Notes: generated by a model not told the origin, from the sequence alone. DNA of 64,000 nt from Calycina herbarum (GCA_001414485.1 LLEY01000016.1:124001-188000); one strand, 5' to 3'. Counted from the stretch's first letter, positions 10,250 to 23,164 are shown. Numbers and translations: made by a program.

Positions 10250-13241
10250 TCTCTTCCTGCCTCGTACGCCTCTAGCTACAAAGGAAGAGCCTTTAAAGGC
10301 CCGTCAGCTGTTAGATTCGCTAAATAGAATTCCTTTAATATATATAGCGAGTAGGCTACGTAGCGAGCTAGGTGCTAGTCAAGGTCCTCGTTATAGCCCT
10401 TCTACTTTAATCAGTAGTAAAGAGACTTCTATTATATCTTACTTATAAGTACTTCCTCAACCTCCTATTCTTCTTCTTTATCGACGATAATCGGTGAAGG
10501 TAGTACACTTACTTATCTAGGCAGAGGATCGTCTAAAGCTTTACGTAACTTCTCTAGTACAAAGACAGGATAGACTCTAATAGAGGATAGTAACTAGAGT
10601 CTAAAAGCAGAGCCAACTTCCTCAAAGATCTTAAAAGGTCTAGCTATCTAGTAGTCTAACTTCCAGCTAGGTCTTTACGTATTCCAGTCCTTTATAGTAA
10701 TAAAAACTATATCGCCGACTCCAAAGTCTACTTCTCGTCTATATCTATTCACGTCCTATTCTTTCTTTTCTTAAGCTTTTACTATATTTGCTTAGCTAAC
10801 GTCTAGTACTTCTTAAAGAGTCTTCGTAACTGTTATAGCTTCTTCTTATAATAGCCTCTCTTATACAGTCGAGGGTTCAGGTATATACTAGTCAAAAGAC
10901 GTTCTTAGTAAGTAGCTCTTTTATAATTCGAACAGAGACATTCTAATAGTACTATAAGGTAGTATAAGCTAAGCGTAGTCTATTATTAGAAGTAGCTTTA
11001 ACTAATTATTCTAGTAGTAATTTATATACAGCCGTAAGCGCTAATCTAGGTACTAGTTTATAATTTCGGTTTATCCGTCTATCTAGGCGTGATTTACAGT
11101 CGAAAGTCGAAGCTAGACGCCGAGGATTCGTATAAATTCTCGCTAGAAGGCAGAGATAAACTAAGGGCCTCTGTTAGAGACAATACTCTCTAGGATTCCG
11201 TAATATCGCAATATATACTATAAGTATAGCCTAGCTATCTACTTAGCCGTCACTTCCTTTTAGTATAAGATAGAGATAGATTATTTAGATAATCGGTTAA
11301 TAACTACGAATACGTTGTCAAAGCCGTGCTTATTAGCTAGGAAGGATTTAAAGTCTATTACTATATATTACTATATACGTAATAAGACTAGAAGTAGGTA
11401 TAGATAACCAGGGGTCTTATCTCTTAGCATATCCGCTCTTTAATATTCGTAACAGTTACATATGTATTACGTAATATTAGACTTTATATTTCGCTAGATA
11501 TATCTTAAGCAAAGGATCTAGTAGGTCTTATCTCGTCTAGGGTAGGCTAGTAATACTTAGTCGTATACTTTATAGATCAGGTCTATCTATAAAGTATCGA
11601 TATCTAGCACTATTAAGCAGCCTTAATAAAGCAATAGATCTTCCTCTAAGACGTACAGAGAGTCTTCGTCGTTCTCAGCCTATAATCGTAAAGCTTAAAG
11701 TGTCTTAGTATTCTTATTTACTTTACAGATTCGTTTAGAGAGCGTAAGAGACTCCTAGAAGTAGTCGTCGTCGACTAGAGCCAGCGTAATAGAGCTTATT
11801 TCAACCCCGAGGTCTTTAAGTATTTCTATATCGACTTATTCTTTCGTTAAGAGTATACAGGTCCGGTATTATTCTTTCAGCTCCTTCTAAGTCCGTAACT
11901 CATCCGTTTTTCGTATTAAAGCGTCCGCCTTTCTATTCTCTTTTCTAAAATAGTATATTACTATAAAGTAGTATTCGACTAAAGCTTCAGCCTATCTAGC
12001 TTAACGTGTAGTAAGCTGCTTTATCGTTATAAAGTACTCGAGTACTTTATAGTTAGTATAAATACAAACTTTCTTATATATACTTTATAATTCCAGTCTC
12101 TATTCTATAAGCGAGCGTATAATTACAAGTATCTCTTTATTATAAATCTCGTAATTACACTTAGCTAAGGACATAACCTTACTAAAGTAAGCTACTAGGT
12201 ACTATTCGCCGTCTGCTTACTATTATTATAGTATCCTAGTAATTATCCCGTCTAAGACGTCTATCTCGATCATCGTAGGAAGCTCTAGAGAGTAGTAGTA
12301 AAGAACTAGTACCGTTGTAAGATATTCTTTCAGCTTCTTAAAAGCGTCTCAGCAGCTTTTATCGAAGTTAAAGAGTACGTTGTCCTTTATAAGACGTATA
12401 AGTGGTTTTATAATAATTCTATAATTCCGTATAAACCTCTAGTAGAAGTTATAAAAGCCTAGAAAGCTCTAAACGCCTTTTACTATATCTAGTACTTACT
12501 AATTCTAGACTACTATAACTTTTTCTAGATCTACTTTAATACCGTCAGTTCTAATAATAAAGCTAAGGTATTTTATCTTCTTAACGTCAAATTCGTATTT
12601 CTTAATATCTACTTATAAGCTAGTATCTTATAGTCGCTAGAGGACTTTTCATATATGTTCCTCGTACTCTAATATATTCGAAGAATAGATAAGGATATCG
12701 TCTAAGTAAGTAGAGTAAAAATCGTCTAAATAGTCGAAAAGTACGTCGTTTATATACCGCTAGTACGTAGATAGTCTATTCGTAAGTCTAAAGAGTAGAA
12801 CCTTATACTTATACGTTCTATAATATATATAGAAAGTAGTTAGTTCTTTAGAATCAGGATTCATTTATATATAATAGAAAGCTTAACAGATATCAAGTTT
12901 TGTAAAGATACGAGCTTAGCTAATACAGGCTAGCGTTTTATCGATAAGAGAAAGTAGATAGCGGTCTTTTTAAGTAAGGTTGTTAAGCTTCTAGAAGTCG
13001 ATATAAAAGTATAATCTTCCGTCTACCTTCTTAACAAATAGTACTAGAGCAATAAAAGAGAACTAGCTATGCTTTATAAATCCCTTATAAAAGTTGTCTA
13101 AGATATATTCCTTTATAGCAAGTAGCTCTTTAGTTAACATCTTATATAGTAGGGAATATCCAAGGGTATCTGTTCCTTCTAGCTATATTTTATAGTCGTA
13201 ATATTAGTAAGGTAGCAGGGTATCTAAAGCTTCCTTTAAGA
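10250..13241 (-). pseudogene. Element II pol pseudogene: RT, RNase H, integrase, chromodomain
   Basis: Read on the minus strand. The reverse transcriptase lies at about 12600-13240, and its catalytic box YLDDILIYS is still intact near 12690-12720. RNase H and integrase follow toward lower coordinates. A chromodomain-like segment (around EVLISKI...KGYNEDLD) lies at about 10320-10500. Stops are mostly TAG/TAA as expected from RIP. The N-terminal part of pol was separated by element III: the sequence left of 13242 continues without loss at 19171. Confidence 0.8.
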
Positions 13242-13246
13242 ATACG

Positions 13247-13575
13247 TGTTACGGACCTGGCCACCGCCGAGCACGTGACTCGCGTACGGCTGCTCGCCGG
13301 CGTCCGCAAAGCCTGCTATTCCTAGCCTGGCCTAGAACCATTCCTACCTAGGCTAGGAACCATTTCTACAAACAGATCGACATTCCTATAACTTATCGAT
13401 TCCTTGGCTATCTCTATATTATAGGACCTCTAGAAGTCTCCTCTTTCCTTCTCTTCTCTTCTATAGCTTAAGATCTTTAATTAAACCACCTCTTACTTCT
13501 CTAATTATCTGCTATACCTATGTATACTATAAGTAAGGATAACTACTAGAGGGCTAGTAGATTAGGTTTGTTATA
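13247..13575 (+). repeat. 5' LTR of element III
   Basis: 329 bp, from tgttacggacctggcc to tttgttata. It differs from 18837-19165 by scattered transitions, mostly C to T before A. Confidence 0.92.
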
Positions 13576-13794
13576 TTATCTTAAGCTCCCTTCTTCTCTC
13601 TATTTACTACTGCTCCTAGGAAGGATTAGAATATCTGTTGCGATTCTAATACGACACCTACGGTCTATATAGACCGCTTGTAGATGCTACCAGCGCCTTA
13701 TATAGCCCTGTATACCCGCGCCCACCACCGCGCACAAGAGCCTAGGGCTCTTCCACCTATACCCTCTGTCCTTATAACTGAGTCGTCTGCAACG

Positions 13795-14790
13795 ATGTCT
13801 GCCGACCAGCCTACGGACGCTTAATAGCTTGCTACAGCTCTGAAACAGGTCCGCCTACTGCGAGAACAACTAGACGATGTCCGTACCCCTCTGCGAGGGA
13901 ATACCCCGTCCGAAACTGGACAACATAGGTCGTTTACGGTTAAGCTTAAGGATACTAAGCCCTTAACGGATGGCTCGTCTCTAACCTTCGACAACTAGAA
14001 GATCTAGATTAAGGACAAGTTCCTTATCAACGCCTCTATGTTTAAGCTAGAGGAAGCAAAGATAGCTTACGTTTTTAACCGTATAGCTGATATTGCTTAG
14101 AAGCATCTCGCGCCCCGTTACTGGAAGAGACCTAAGCTGTTTTAGTCTATAAAAGAAATAATCGTATATCTTATAGATATCCTAGAGAACCTGTTCGAAG
14201 CGTAGGACGCCCGTATCGAATTCCGCTGGCTCGTTATAAGAGATGACGAGACTTTCGCAACCTTCTATACTCGCTTCTTATACCTTACGGGTACTAGACG
14301 GATCTTAACAGACGACTTACAGCCCGACTTATATAACAAGCTTACGCCACCTCTACAATAGTCCGTCTTACTATTCTTAGACGTCCTGCTTATAAGTACG
14401 GCCCTAGCAAACAAGTGTCGACTTGTTAATAAGAACTTACGAAGACTTTAGCTCTATAGAAGCAACTTACGGACTGCTCGTCTTATCCCCTAGCCCGCAA
14501 CTGCCACTACTACCTCCCGCTTAGCTAGAACTTTCACTACTACTTAAACTGCGTTTCGTATAACCTCCTCTGCCCCGGCCCCCCGCCTTTACAGACTATT
14601 ACGTGAACCAACGCCTGCCTATAAGGAACCGGACAACGCCTGCTTCAAGTGTAAGAGGACTAGGCACTATGCTCGCGAATGCCCTAAGAACTCTAAGCCT
14701 ATTACAGACGTTAATAAGCTTGTAGAGCCTATGTCCGACTTAGAACAGTCGGAAAACGACCAAGTCTAGGGAAAGTCTCCTCCCTAGGCT
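13795..14790 (+). pseudogene. Element III gag pseudogene
   Basis: The frame starts MSADQPTDA and can be followed to a zinc knuckle CFKCKRTRHYAREC at 14641-14682 with all CCHC ligands intact. About ten TAG codons interrupt it, consistent with CAG or TGG changed by RIP. The knuckle lies in the start frame, so no indel has accumulated. Gag would package the element RNA. The following pol lies in a different frame. Confidence 0.8.
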
Positions 14791-14799
14791 TGCTTTACC

Positions 14800-17700
14800 A
14801 AGGTCCTAGCTAGTTAGTCATCGATCTAAGTCAGCTACTTAGAGGAAAACAGTTTATAGTCTCTTATAACTTAGTTTTTAATAGATATGGATTTAAAACC
14901 TCTGCTCTAGCTAATACTAGAGTAAACGGCTTTATACTTATTAGTATAAAGTTCGCTTAGAGGCTAGCTCGCTTCTTCTCTTTAACTATTTATACTCTTC
15001 CTACTCCTATTACAGTTCGCGGCTTCGATGGACAGAGTCGACAGTTCGTAGACTACTATATTGTTCTTCACTTATATATAGACGGCCGTAAATAGTACAA
15101 CGTCTCTATAGTCCTCCTTAATACTAGCTATCAGGACCTTATTCTTAGACGTACATGGTTTAACCAGCTTAACGTATAACTCAACCCCCGCCAGCGACGA
15201 CTTATATAGCCCGCAGATCTCCCTCCTTCTCCTAACCTTGTCCGGCTACGCCTCCTAGATCCTAGGATCCTACAGACTCGGCCCTTAAACCTAGATTACT
15301 AAGCTGACGCGGATCGCCGCGATTAGGCCCTAGAAGAACAGGTTGTACGCAAATACTAGAAAGACCTGTAACTGTCTATAAGCCTTATCAACGAGCTGCC
15401 AGTCCCTCGGATCCTGGCGCGCCCGCCTACTACACCCCTAGCCGTACGTCACAGCGAGTACTAGGACCGCCAAAACAACTTACGAAATATGAACCGCGCC
15501 CTTATAGGTTTAGATATCTGTAAAGCCTCTGTAGCGCGCCTGAAACGTATATACCTCGACCTGCCACCGGTAGACATCGCTGTCATCGGTGCTACTGTAT
15601 ATCGCCGTAACCTATAAGACACTGAAGCTACAGCCTTTAGTACCTCTCTTTATAAGATCGATTACTTAATAGAAAAAAAGCTTACGGATTAAAAAGACGA
15701 CTTACGGGTCTAAGAAAGCCTCCCCGGAGCCTACCAGGATCTCGCAGACGTTTTCTCCAAAGCTGCGTCCGATACTCTTCCCCCTCGTCGCCTATACAAC
15801 CACAAGATCGAACTTACGGACAGGAACGTAGACAACTTGTCCTATAGCCCCCTCCGCCACCAGTCAACAGACGAGCTCCGGGCTATAAAACAATACCTTG
15901 TTAAGAACCTTTATAAAGGTTTTATTAAAGCTAGCCAAGCCCCCTTTACAGCCTCGATTCTCTTTATTAAAAAGTCTGACAGCTCTCTACAGTTTTATAT
16001 TAATTACTATAAGCTGAATAACCTAACCTATAAGGACTAGTATCCTCTTCTATTAATCGACGAAACTCTTGCTTATTTAGGTAAGGCTCGTATCTTTACA
16101 AAGCTAGACATACGACAAGCTTTTTACCAGATTCGGATTAACCCTAAGTCTAAGGAACTAACAACGTTCCAGACCTGTTATAGAGCCTATAAGTGTAAAG
16201 TTATACCTTTTAGACTAACTAACGGATCTATAACATATCAACGGTTTATAAACAACGTACTCTTCGACTATTTAGACGACTTTTATACTACCTACCTTAA
16301 CAATATTCTTATTTACTCTAAGAACGAGCTAGACTATTAGGAACACGTCTATAAGGTCCTTTTATAGCTTTGTAAAGCTAGCTTATAGGCTGATATCAAG
16401 AAATCTGAGTTTAACGTTACTTATACGAAGTACCTAGGCTTCTATATAAGCACTAACAGGATTAAAGTAGACCTAGAAAAGACAGAAACGATCTATAACT
16501 AGGAACGCCCTATTATAGTCCGTGGTATTCAGTCCTTTCTTAGCTTTTATAACTTCTACTAGAAGTTTATTCTTAACTACGGACGAGTCGTACGCCCGTT
16601 AACGGCCCTAACTCGTAAAGACCAGCCGTTTTAGTAGACACCTGCTTGTTAGAACGCCTTCTCTAAGCTAAAGGCCCGGCTTATTAATACACCTCTTCTT
16701 ATATACTTTAATCCGTAATACGAGTCTATAGTTAAGACCGATTCCTCTGACGGCGTCCTTAGCGGTATACTCCTTCAGTTACAGCCGAGTTAAGAGTAGC
16801 ACTCTGTAGCTTACTTCTCTAAGACAATGATACCTACTGAGATTAACTACCCGATTTACGATAAAGAGATACTAGCTATTATACGTTCTCTAGAAGCCTG
16901 GAGACCTGAGCTCGAAGGGTCTCTACACCGGATACGGGTCGTTTTAGACTATAAAGCTCTCGAGTACTTTATAACAACTAAAGCCTTATCTGGCCGACAA
17001 GCCTGCTAGGCTAAAACCCTCTCTCGATTTAACTTCCTACTTACTTATAAGCCTAGTAGTCAGAATCGAGCGGATTCCCTTACTTGCTAGGACTAAGAAG
17101 TAGATAGTTAAATAGTAATAAAGATATCTACTCGTATGTAAGTCCTCTTATAGCCTGAGAATCTCGACTCGCGGATTATTATAGACCTAGACTTAGACTC
17201 TTCCGTAGATATTACACCTGTTAGAGTAGCTAACAGACTATACGACTTAATTGACGATATCCTATAGGCTAATTGTATAAGTATAGGCCTTAACGCTCTC
17301 CGCTAGTACGCTACGGACGAACGCCCCGGCTAGACAACCTATAACGGCCTCCTGCTATACTAAGAACGGCTTGTCCTACCTAAGGACGACGATCTCAAAG
17401 TACGCTTGCTAAGCGAGGTTTATAATCAAGTCTCGGTAGCCTACCCTAGATAATCTAAGACCCTAAAGCTAGTTATAGACCGCTATTACTAGCTACACCT
17501 TCGTTTAGATATATAACGATTCGTCTATAACTGCTAGACCTGCCGTTGCTCTCACGTGCTACGAGACCGCCCCCCTAGACTCCTCAACCCCTTACCTATC
17601 CTAGATCGCCTATAGTAACATATATTAGTTGATTTTAAGGAATTCCCTCCTAATAAGTCTAGGATAGATATGATTATTATCTTTATCTGCTAGCTAAGTA

Positions 17701-18791
17701 AGAGATCTGTCTCTATCCCTTACCTAAAGACTACGGACGTAAAAAAGACTACGCGGATCTACCTCGACCGTGTATAGCGCTATTATAAACCGTTAGATAC
17801 TATTGTCTCTAACCGCGGTCTGTAATTCGTCTTAGAGTTCTAGTAAGAGTTTAACCGGATCCTAGGGACTAAGATCAAGCTATCTATAGCCGTATACGTA
17901 TAAACCGACGGTTAAACTAAGAATATAAACCAGTAGATTAACCAACGCCTTCGCCTATTTATAAACTACTATTAGGATAACTAGTCTAAACTAATGCCGA
18001 TTATAGACTACGCTTAAGCTATACTTCCCTAGGACTCGACGACTCTTCTGCTTATATAAATCGAGCTTAGTTACGTGCCACGTACCAGCTTTGATTAGGT
18101 CCGCTAGAGCCCGGAAGAGCTAATAAGCGTCTATAAACAGCTTTCACGAGACGAAGCAGTTGCGTACGTAACCCGTATATATAGTGCCTGGGAAACCGCC
18201 TATAAGGGAATCGAGGCTGCTTAGGAACGCTAGCGTAAGCAAGCAAACAAGCACCGGCGACCAGTAGACTTTGCTACGGGCGATAAGGTCTACGTATCGA
18301 CAAAGACGTGGAATATAGACCGCCTAAGCTGTAAGCTCGACTAGCAGATAGCTGGTCCGTATATAGTCTTAGAAAAGGTTAGAAACGCTTTCCGGGTCAA
18401 CCTGCCTCCGATAATTAAAATATAGCCTGTAATCTCTATAGATAAGCTTCGCAAAGCTCCTAACGATCCGCTACCAGGCTAGCTATAGGAACTAGGACTG
18501 CCTATTATAGTTAACGAGTATAACGAATAGGATATAGACCAAGTACTAGCCTCTAGAGGCTATTATAGAAAATTATAATACCGGGTTCAATAGGTACAAA
18601 GCGAGCTAGACCCGGCCTGGTACCTAGCTTCTAACTTTATAAGCTGCCTATATAAGCTTCAAGAGTTTCACGCTCTAAATCCTTCTCTCCTAGGGCCTCC
18701 TAGGTACTTAGCAGAATGGTTATAGAGCTAGGAAGATAGTATAGACGAGCTGGAATATTATAAGAACGAGGATAAATTACCTGTAAAGTAG
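14800..18791 (+). pseudogene. Element III pol pseudogene: protease, RT, RNase H, integrase, chromodomain
   Basis: One frame can be read from about 14877 to the stop at 18789-18791 with only substitutions. An aspartic protease-like region comes first, then RT (about 15850-16500). Its catalytic box reads YLNNILIYS at 16293 instead of YLDDILIYS, so both catalytic Asp residues are lost by G-to-A changes. RNase H ([16 protein letters not shown] at about 16833), an integrase core and a C-terminal chromodomain-like segment (YYRKL*YRVQ*VQSELDPAWY, near 18560-18620) follow. The chromodomain places it among chromoviruses, which target chromatin. The starting codon is uncertain. Confidence 0.85.
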
Positions 18792-18836
18792 TAGGTTCAG
18801 AGCTCGCGGGCGAGCTCTACTTAAAGGGGGGGGTAA

Positions 18837-19165
18837 TGTTACGGACCTGGCCACCGCCGAGCACGTGACTCGCGTACGGCTGCTCGCCGGCGTCCGCAAA
18901 GCCTGCTATTCCTAGCCTAGCCTAGAACTATTCCTACCTAGGCTAGGAACCATTTCTATAAACGGATCGATATTCCTATAACTTATCGATTCCTTAGCTA
19001 TCTCTATATTATAGGACCTCTAGAAGTCTCCTCTTTCCTTCTCTTCTCTTCTGTAGCTTAAGATCTTTAATTAAACCACCTCTTACTTCTCTGATTATCC
19101 GCTACACCTGTGTATGCTACAGGTAAGGATAACTACTAGAGGGCTAGCAGATTAGGTTTGTTATA
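18837..19165 (+). repeat. 3' LTR of element III
   Basis: 329 bp, directly preceded by a G-rich polypurine tract and followed by the atacg target duplication. Confidence 0.92.
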
Positions 19166-19170
19166 ATACG

Positions 19171-21340
19171 TCTATAAAATCTACGTACTTCTCTAGAACC
19201 TCTAGTATTACTATATAATCCTCTTCTCGTCCAGCTATAATACTGTTAATCTCGTATAAGCTAGTAGTAAACATCTTACTATCTTCTTAAAGTAAATAGT
19301 AGTATATTCCTACTACGGATATAGTAGAGATGTTGATTATCGTAGAAGGTTCTCACTTTAGAAAGAGCTTTCGTTAATAGACTAGAGTAAGTACTTTCTT
19401 AGGTAATCCCTCGAGTTCCCGTTTTATAATCCGGTATTATACTTATATAGAAGACTAGTAGTTGCTTTCGTAGATCGTAGGTACGTATTCCAGATGTTCT
19501 ATTATATAGAGTTCTAGAATAGATCGGCTATTCTATCTCTATAATTCGTCCGTTTCTATTACAAGGTTATAAGCGTCTGTCTAATTCTAGTAAAAGAGCG
19601 TAGGGTCCTTAGGACAAATAGCTTCGCGCGAGAGAGGGGTAGGCTACCGAGCAGAGAAGTAAGGCTTGAGTTCCTCTAGCTAGAGTAACTTTTAATAAGT
19701 TACGTTAATATTAATATAAAAGTATTCAAAGAATTTTCAGCTAAGGATAACGTTATATAATCCTAGGTCTAGTAGAATAAAGGGCATATTAAAGAATTTA
19801 TAGCTATCTAATACGTAATTAGAGAAGAGGTAGTAAGTAGCTTCTCTACTAATCTCTCTATTATATCCGCGAATCTTTATAGATATAGGAAGTCTTTTTG
19901 TTTTAAGGTTATAGAACTTCGCTAAGTCGTAGCCGAATTAGACGTCTATAAAAGAGAATGTATTTACTCCTAGGTTACTAAGAGCAGTAGTTTATATACT
20001 ATATCTATTAATTATTATTATACTAGGTAAAGTAAATGCTTTTCTACTAACTAATAACCGTAGATTAATCTTAGAGAGATTAATCCTATATTTACCTAAG
20101 GTAGAGTCTTCTCTTAGGTATATTCGTTTCCCGACTCAGATCTAGCTTCTTCTTCTTTCTCTAGCTCGCTTAAGTCTACCTTCTTATAGACTCTTAGCTA
20201 TAGACAGGACTTGATATAATAGCCGACTTCTCTACAGTTATAACATATATCAGTAGAGAGGTAAATACCAGCTACGCGAGTAGGAATTTCTAGAGAACGT
20301 ATAGCAGTAGCTATATTTATAGCTATAGTAGATAGATACTTACTTATACGCTTTCTAGCCTTTTCTTCTATAATATCTCGTAGGTCGTTGTCAACGCTAC
20401 TAGTAAGAGTGTAAAAGAGGTCTATGTCTCTCTTAGCTTAAAGTCTAATAACTATAAGGGCTTGTCGAAGGTTAATAGTTAACTTATTAAAAAGGTTGTT
20501 AATTCTGTCTTACTTTAGAGCCCTAGACTTGTCTACCAGCTTCTAGAACTTTGCTCGAAACTCGTAGAACGTCTCTCGAGCTATTCGTAGCTCTTAGTAC
20601 TTCTTATAGGCCTTGTTACAAACGTACGAACTAACTACAATATTGTAGAAGTAAGCTAGCATCTTGTTATAAGTAGTAAATCGGTTGTTAGTATCGAACT
20701 TATATTTTAGGTAAATATAATCACATGCTTAGCTAGTAGTAGCGCGATATACTAGATTTATCTTTGCCTCCTTAGATTCGAAGTAGTCGGTATTAATATA
20801 TAGCTTTGCTATAATTTCAGTCTCCTAGGTGTCGTATATAATCTAGTCGTCTTCTATTATAAACGTACGTAGATTCTCTACTTTACTAGTCTTCTTAGAA
20901 GACTAGGCAGCAGGAGTAGATTAGGCAACCTTTTCAGCTTTAAGCTCTATAGAGGTATATTCATAGCGTACGTATATTTCTACTGCTTAAGAGGTAGATC
21001 TAGTATTAACTTTAAGGTAGTAGACCTTATCCGTAAGAGTAGTTATCGTCTGAAGGATTTGTCGTAAGGCATCGTCGACTATAAGAGGAGGAGGTGACTT
21101 AGACTTTGCTGCTATAGAAGAGCTAGCAGTAGCCTTGCTAGTAGGTGAAGGTGGTAGTGCTATAGCTTAGGAAGAGGTCTTAGTCTTTTAAGAGCTAGTG
21201 TTAATAGTAGGTAGTAAAGGTAAAAGTAAAGGTAGAGGCTCTTTATCTAATTACTTATCGAGCTAGCTAAGAGAGGAGCGTTATAACTTATTACCGCGTA
21301 CGAAGGGATTTATTATAAGGTAAATATATATGTTTTCGTT
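19171..21340 (-). pseudogene. Element II gag and start of pol, pseudogene
   Basis: Minus strand. From right to left there is a Gag-like region (about 20150-21340) ending in a zinc knuckle at about 20220-20255, which reads CYNCREVGYYIKSC. The normal His of the CCHC box is Tyr here, a C-to-T change. The protease and the linker before RT follow. The block ends at 19171, where the reading continues across the element III insertion at 13241 (EKYVDFIDVFLKEA then DTLLPY). Confidence 0.75.
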
Positions 21341-21398
21341 CGTTAGTTTTAGGATATTCGTATACCTTCTCAGGCGAGAGTATAAGTTTAGTTTTAGT

Positions 21399-21580
21399 GT
21401 AACAGCCTTCTATAAATATACTAAAAGAGATACTTATAAAATAGTATCTATATTCGAAGAAAACTAAACTAAAGAGAGAAGAGGAGAGTTAGTACGCTCT
21501 GTCTTTATTTATATATACTAAGCGAGACTTCGGTAGAACCTCGGCACGTGATCCAGTCGTATGTGACTGGGACTGTTATA
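21399..21580 (-). repeat. 5' LTR of element II
   Basis: 182-bp LTR starting tgtaacagcc on the plus strand and ending gactgttata, the latter being gactgttaca after RIP. It is directly followed by the ttata duplication. Confidence 0.9.
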
Positions 21581-21585
21581 TTATA

Positions 21586-22306
21586 TATCTTTTAAAATAT
21601 AAGAGTAATAAGTAAACTCTAATAGTATATTTAAGTATAAGTATTAGTAATTTAAAAGTATAATTTTAAGTAATTTAAGTACTATAAGTACGATATATAG
21701 AACTAGTACTATCTCTACTAAAAGAACTAGTACTCTCTACTAAAAGAGACTAATACTTTTTCTCTTAGATATAACGAGACTTAAATAGACTAAACAAAGG
21801 TAACTAAGTCTCGAAGATTAGTATATAGATAAGAAGAATAGATACGTAGATATATTTACTTAGAGATAAACTCGTACTTATATTAAAGATATTAAAGTAA
21901 AGTAATAAGATTAATAACTAAGTTAAGTATAAAGCTTCTATCTAATAGTAGATATACTAGTATATATAGAACTTTTTATACTTATACTAGATCTCTTTTT
22001 AGAGTTAGATCTCTAGATCTCTTTAGATCTCTTATATAATCTAACTAGATCTATTATATAATTTTCTAATATATTTTAATAAATAAGATCCTAGATTATA
22101 CTAGTTAATCTAGTATTTTCTATTATTTTATAACGTTTTTCTTCTTTCTTAGAATATATATCTTATTTTATTAAAGTACTATCTAGATTATATATTATAT
22201 AGAATATAATTTATAATACTATTCTCTTCTTAATTTAATATATCTCTATACTTTAAAGTATAATCTAATAGATTTCGTTAAAGTACTAGTAGTATTCTTC
22301 CTTTCT
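21586..22306. repeat. A+T-rich repeat remnant including a decayed LTR of family B
   Basis: The segment 21770-22218 follows, at lower identity, the LTR family B seen at 49944-50736. Its start, tataacgagacttaaatagactaaacaaagg, matches tgtaacgaaactcaaacaaactaaac there, and the order is maintained to the end. Heavy C-to-T decay explains the difference. No target duplication could be found. The sequence on either side is unassigned A+T-rich debris. Confidence 0.6.
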
Positions 22307-22635
22307 TATTACAGACCTGGCCACCGCCGAGCACGTGACTCGCGTACGGCTGCTCGCCGGCGTCCGCAAAGCCTGCTATTCCTAGCCTAGCCTAGAACTA
22401 TTCCTACCTAGGCTAGGAACCATTTCTATAAACAGATCGACATTTCTATAACTTATCGATTCCTTAGCTATCTCTATATTATAGGACCTCTAGAAGTCTC
22501 CTCTTTCCTTCTCTTCTCTTCTATAGCTTTAGATCTTTAATTAAACTACCTCTTACTTCTTTGATTATCTGCTACACCTGTATATACTATAGGTAAGGAT
22601 AACTACCAGAGGGCTAGCAGATTGGGTTTGTCACA
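22307..22635 (+). repeat. Solo LTR of element III family
   Basis: 329 bp, the same length as the two LTRs of element III, and flanked by an exact 5-bp duplication tttct at 22302-22306 and 22636-22640. It ends ttgtcaca, the unmutated form of the element end. No internal sequence is present, so it arose by recombination between two LTRs. Confidence 0.92.
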
Positions 22636-22645
22636 TTTCTATTCT

Positions 22646-23160
22646 TATAATAGCTATATAGAAGTAGAGTAAAGAAGTAGTCTATTCGTAGTATTAACGC
22701 GAATACTAAGGTAAGAAGAGAAGTAGAGAGTATATTCGCTCTTACTCTATTTAACTATACTAAGCGAGTTCTTAGTAGAAGCTTAGAAAAGCACGGAATA
22801 TAACTAGAACTGTTATAATTATATCTAACTCTACTTAGAAGAAGAAAGAAGAATATATATTACTTATAAAAAGTATTAAAATAACTTAAAATAAAATATT
22901 ATCTTATTTTTACTATACTTCTTAAAAGCGTAGATACTTTCTTAATTTCTTTTAATCTCTTTAATATTCTTAATATATTTAGTTTAAATTAAAATATAAT
23001 AGTTAAAAAAATAGTTAAAAGAATAATCTAGTTATCTTCTATTATAAATATATATAGATTCTCTACTTAACTAGAAAACTAAGTAATAAAAATCGATTAA
23101 GCGTTCTTTTTAGCTTTTAGCTCTATAGAGGTATATTTATAATATACGTATACTTCTAGT
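22646..23160 (-). repeat. Deleted copy of element II family: LTR plus gag fragment
   Basis: 22646-22817 matches the element II LTR in order (tataatagc...aactgttata). 23030-23160 matches the element II gag region at about 20850-20985 (shared agctctatagaggtatatt). Pol is missing, so this is an internally deleted copy. It is cut by the LTR of family A at 23165. Confidence 0.6.
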
Positions 23161-23164
23161 TCTT

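Larger units (their letters stand above)
13247..19165 (+). mobile_element. Ty3/gypsy chromovirus, element III (plus strand), nested in element II
   Basis: 5919-bp element with 329-bp LTRs at both ends and an exact 5-bp duplication, atacg, at 13242-13246 and 19166-19170. The order is LTR, gag, pol with integrase and chromodomain, polypurine tract (ttaaaggggggggtaa before 18837) and LTR. It interrupts element II just upstream of that element's reverse transcriptase. It therefore inserted later. All coding regions carry RIP stops. Confidence 0.93.
9978..21580 (-). mobile_element. Ty3/gypsy chromovirus, element II (minus strand, split by element III)
   Basis: Two related LTRs bound the element: the 3' LTR at 9978-10160 and the 5' LTR at 21399-21580. 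The outer flanks are a perfect 5-bp duplication, ttata, at 9973-9977 and 21581-21585. Without the nested 5.9-kb element III the length is about 5.7 kb, normal for this class. Gag lies at the right, and pol runs leftward to a chromodomain next to the 3' LTR. A purine-rich tract (gaaggagggagtgg on the minus strand) abuts the 3' LTR as a polypurine tract. RIP stops are found throughout. Confidence 0.9.
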
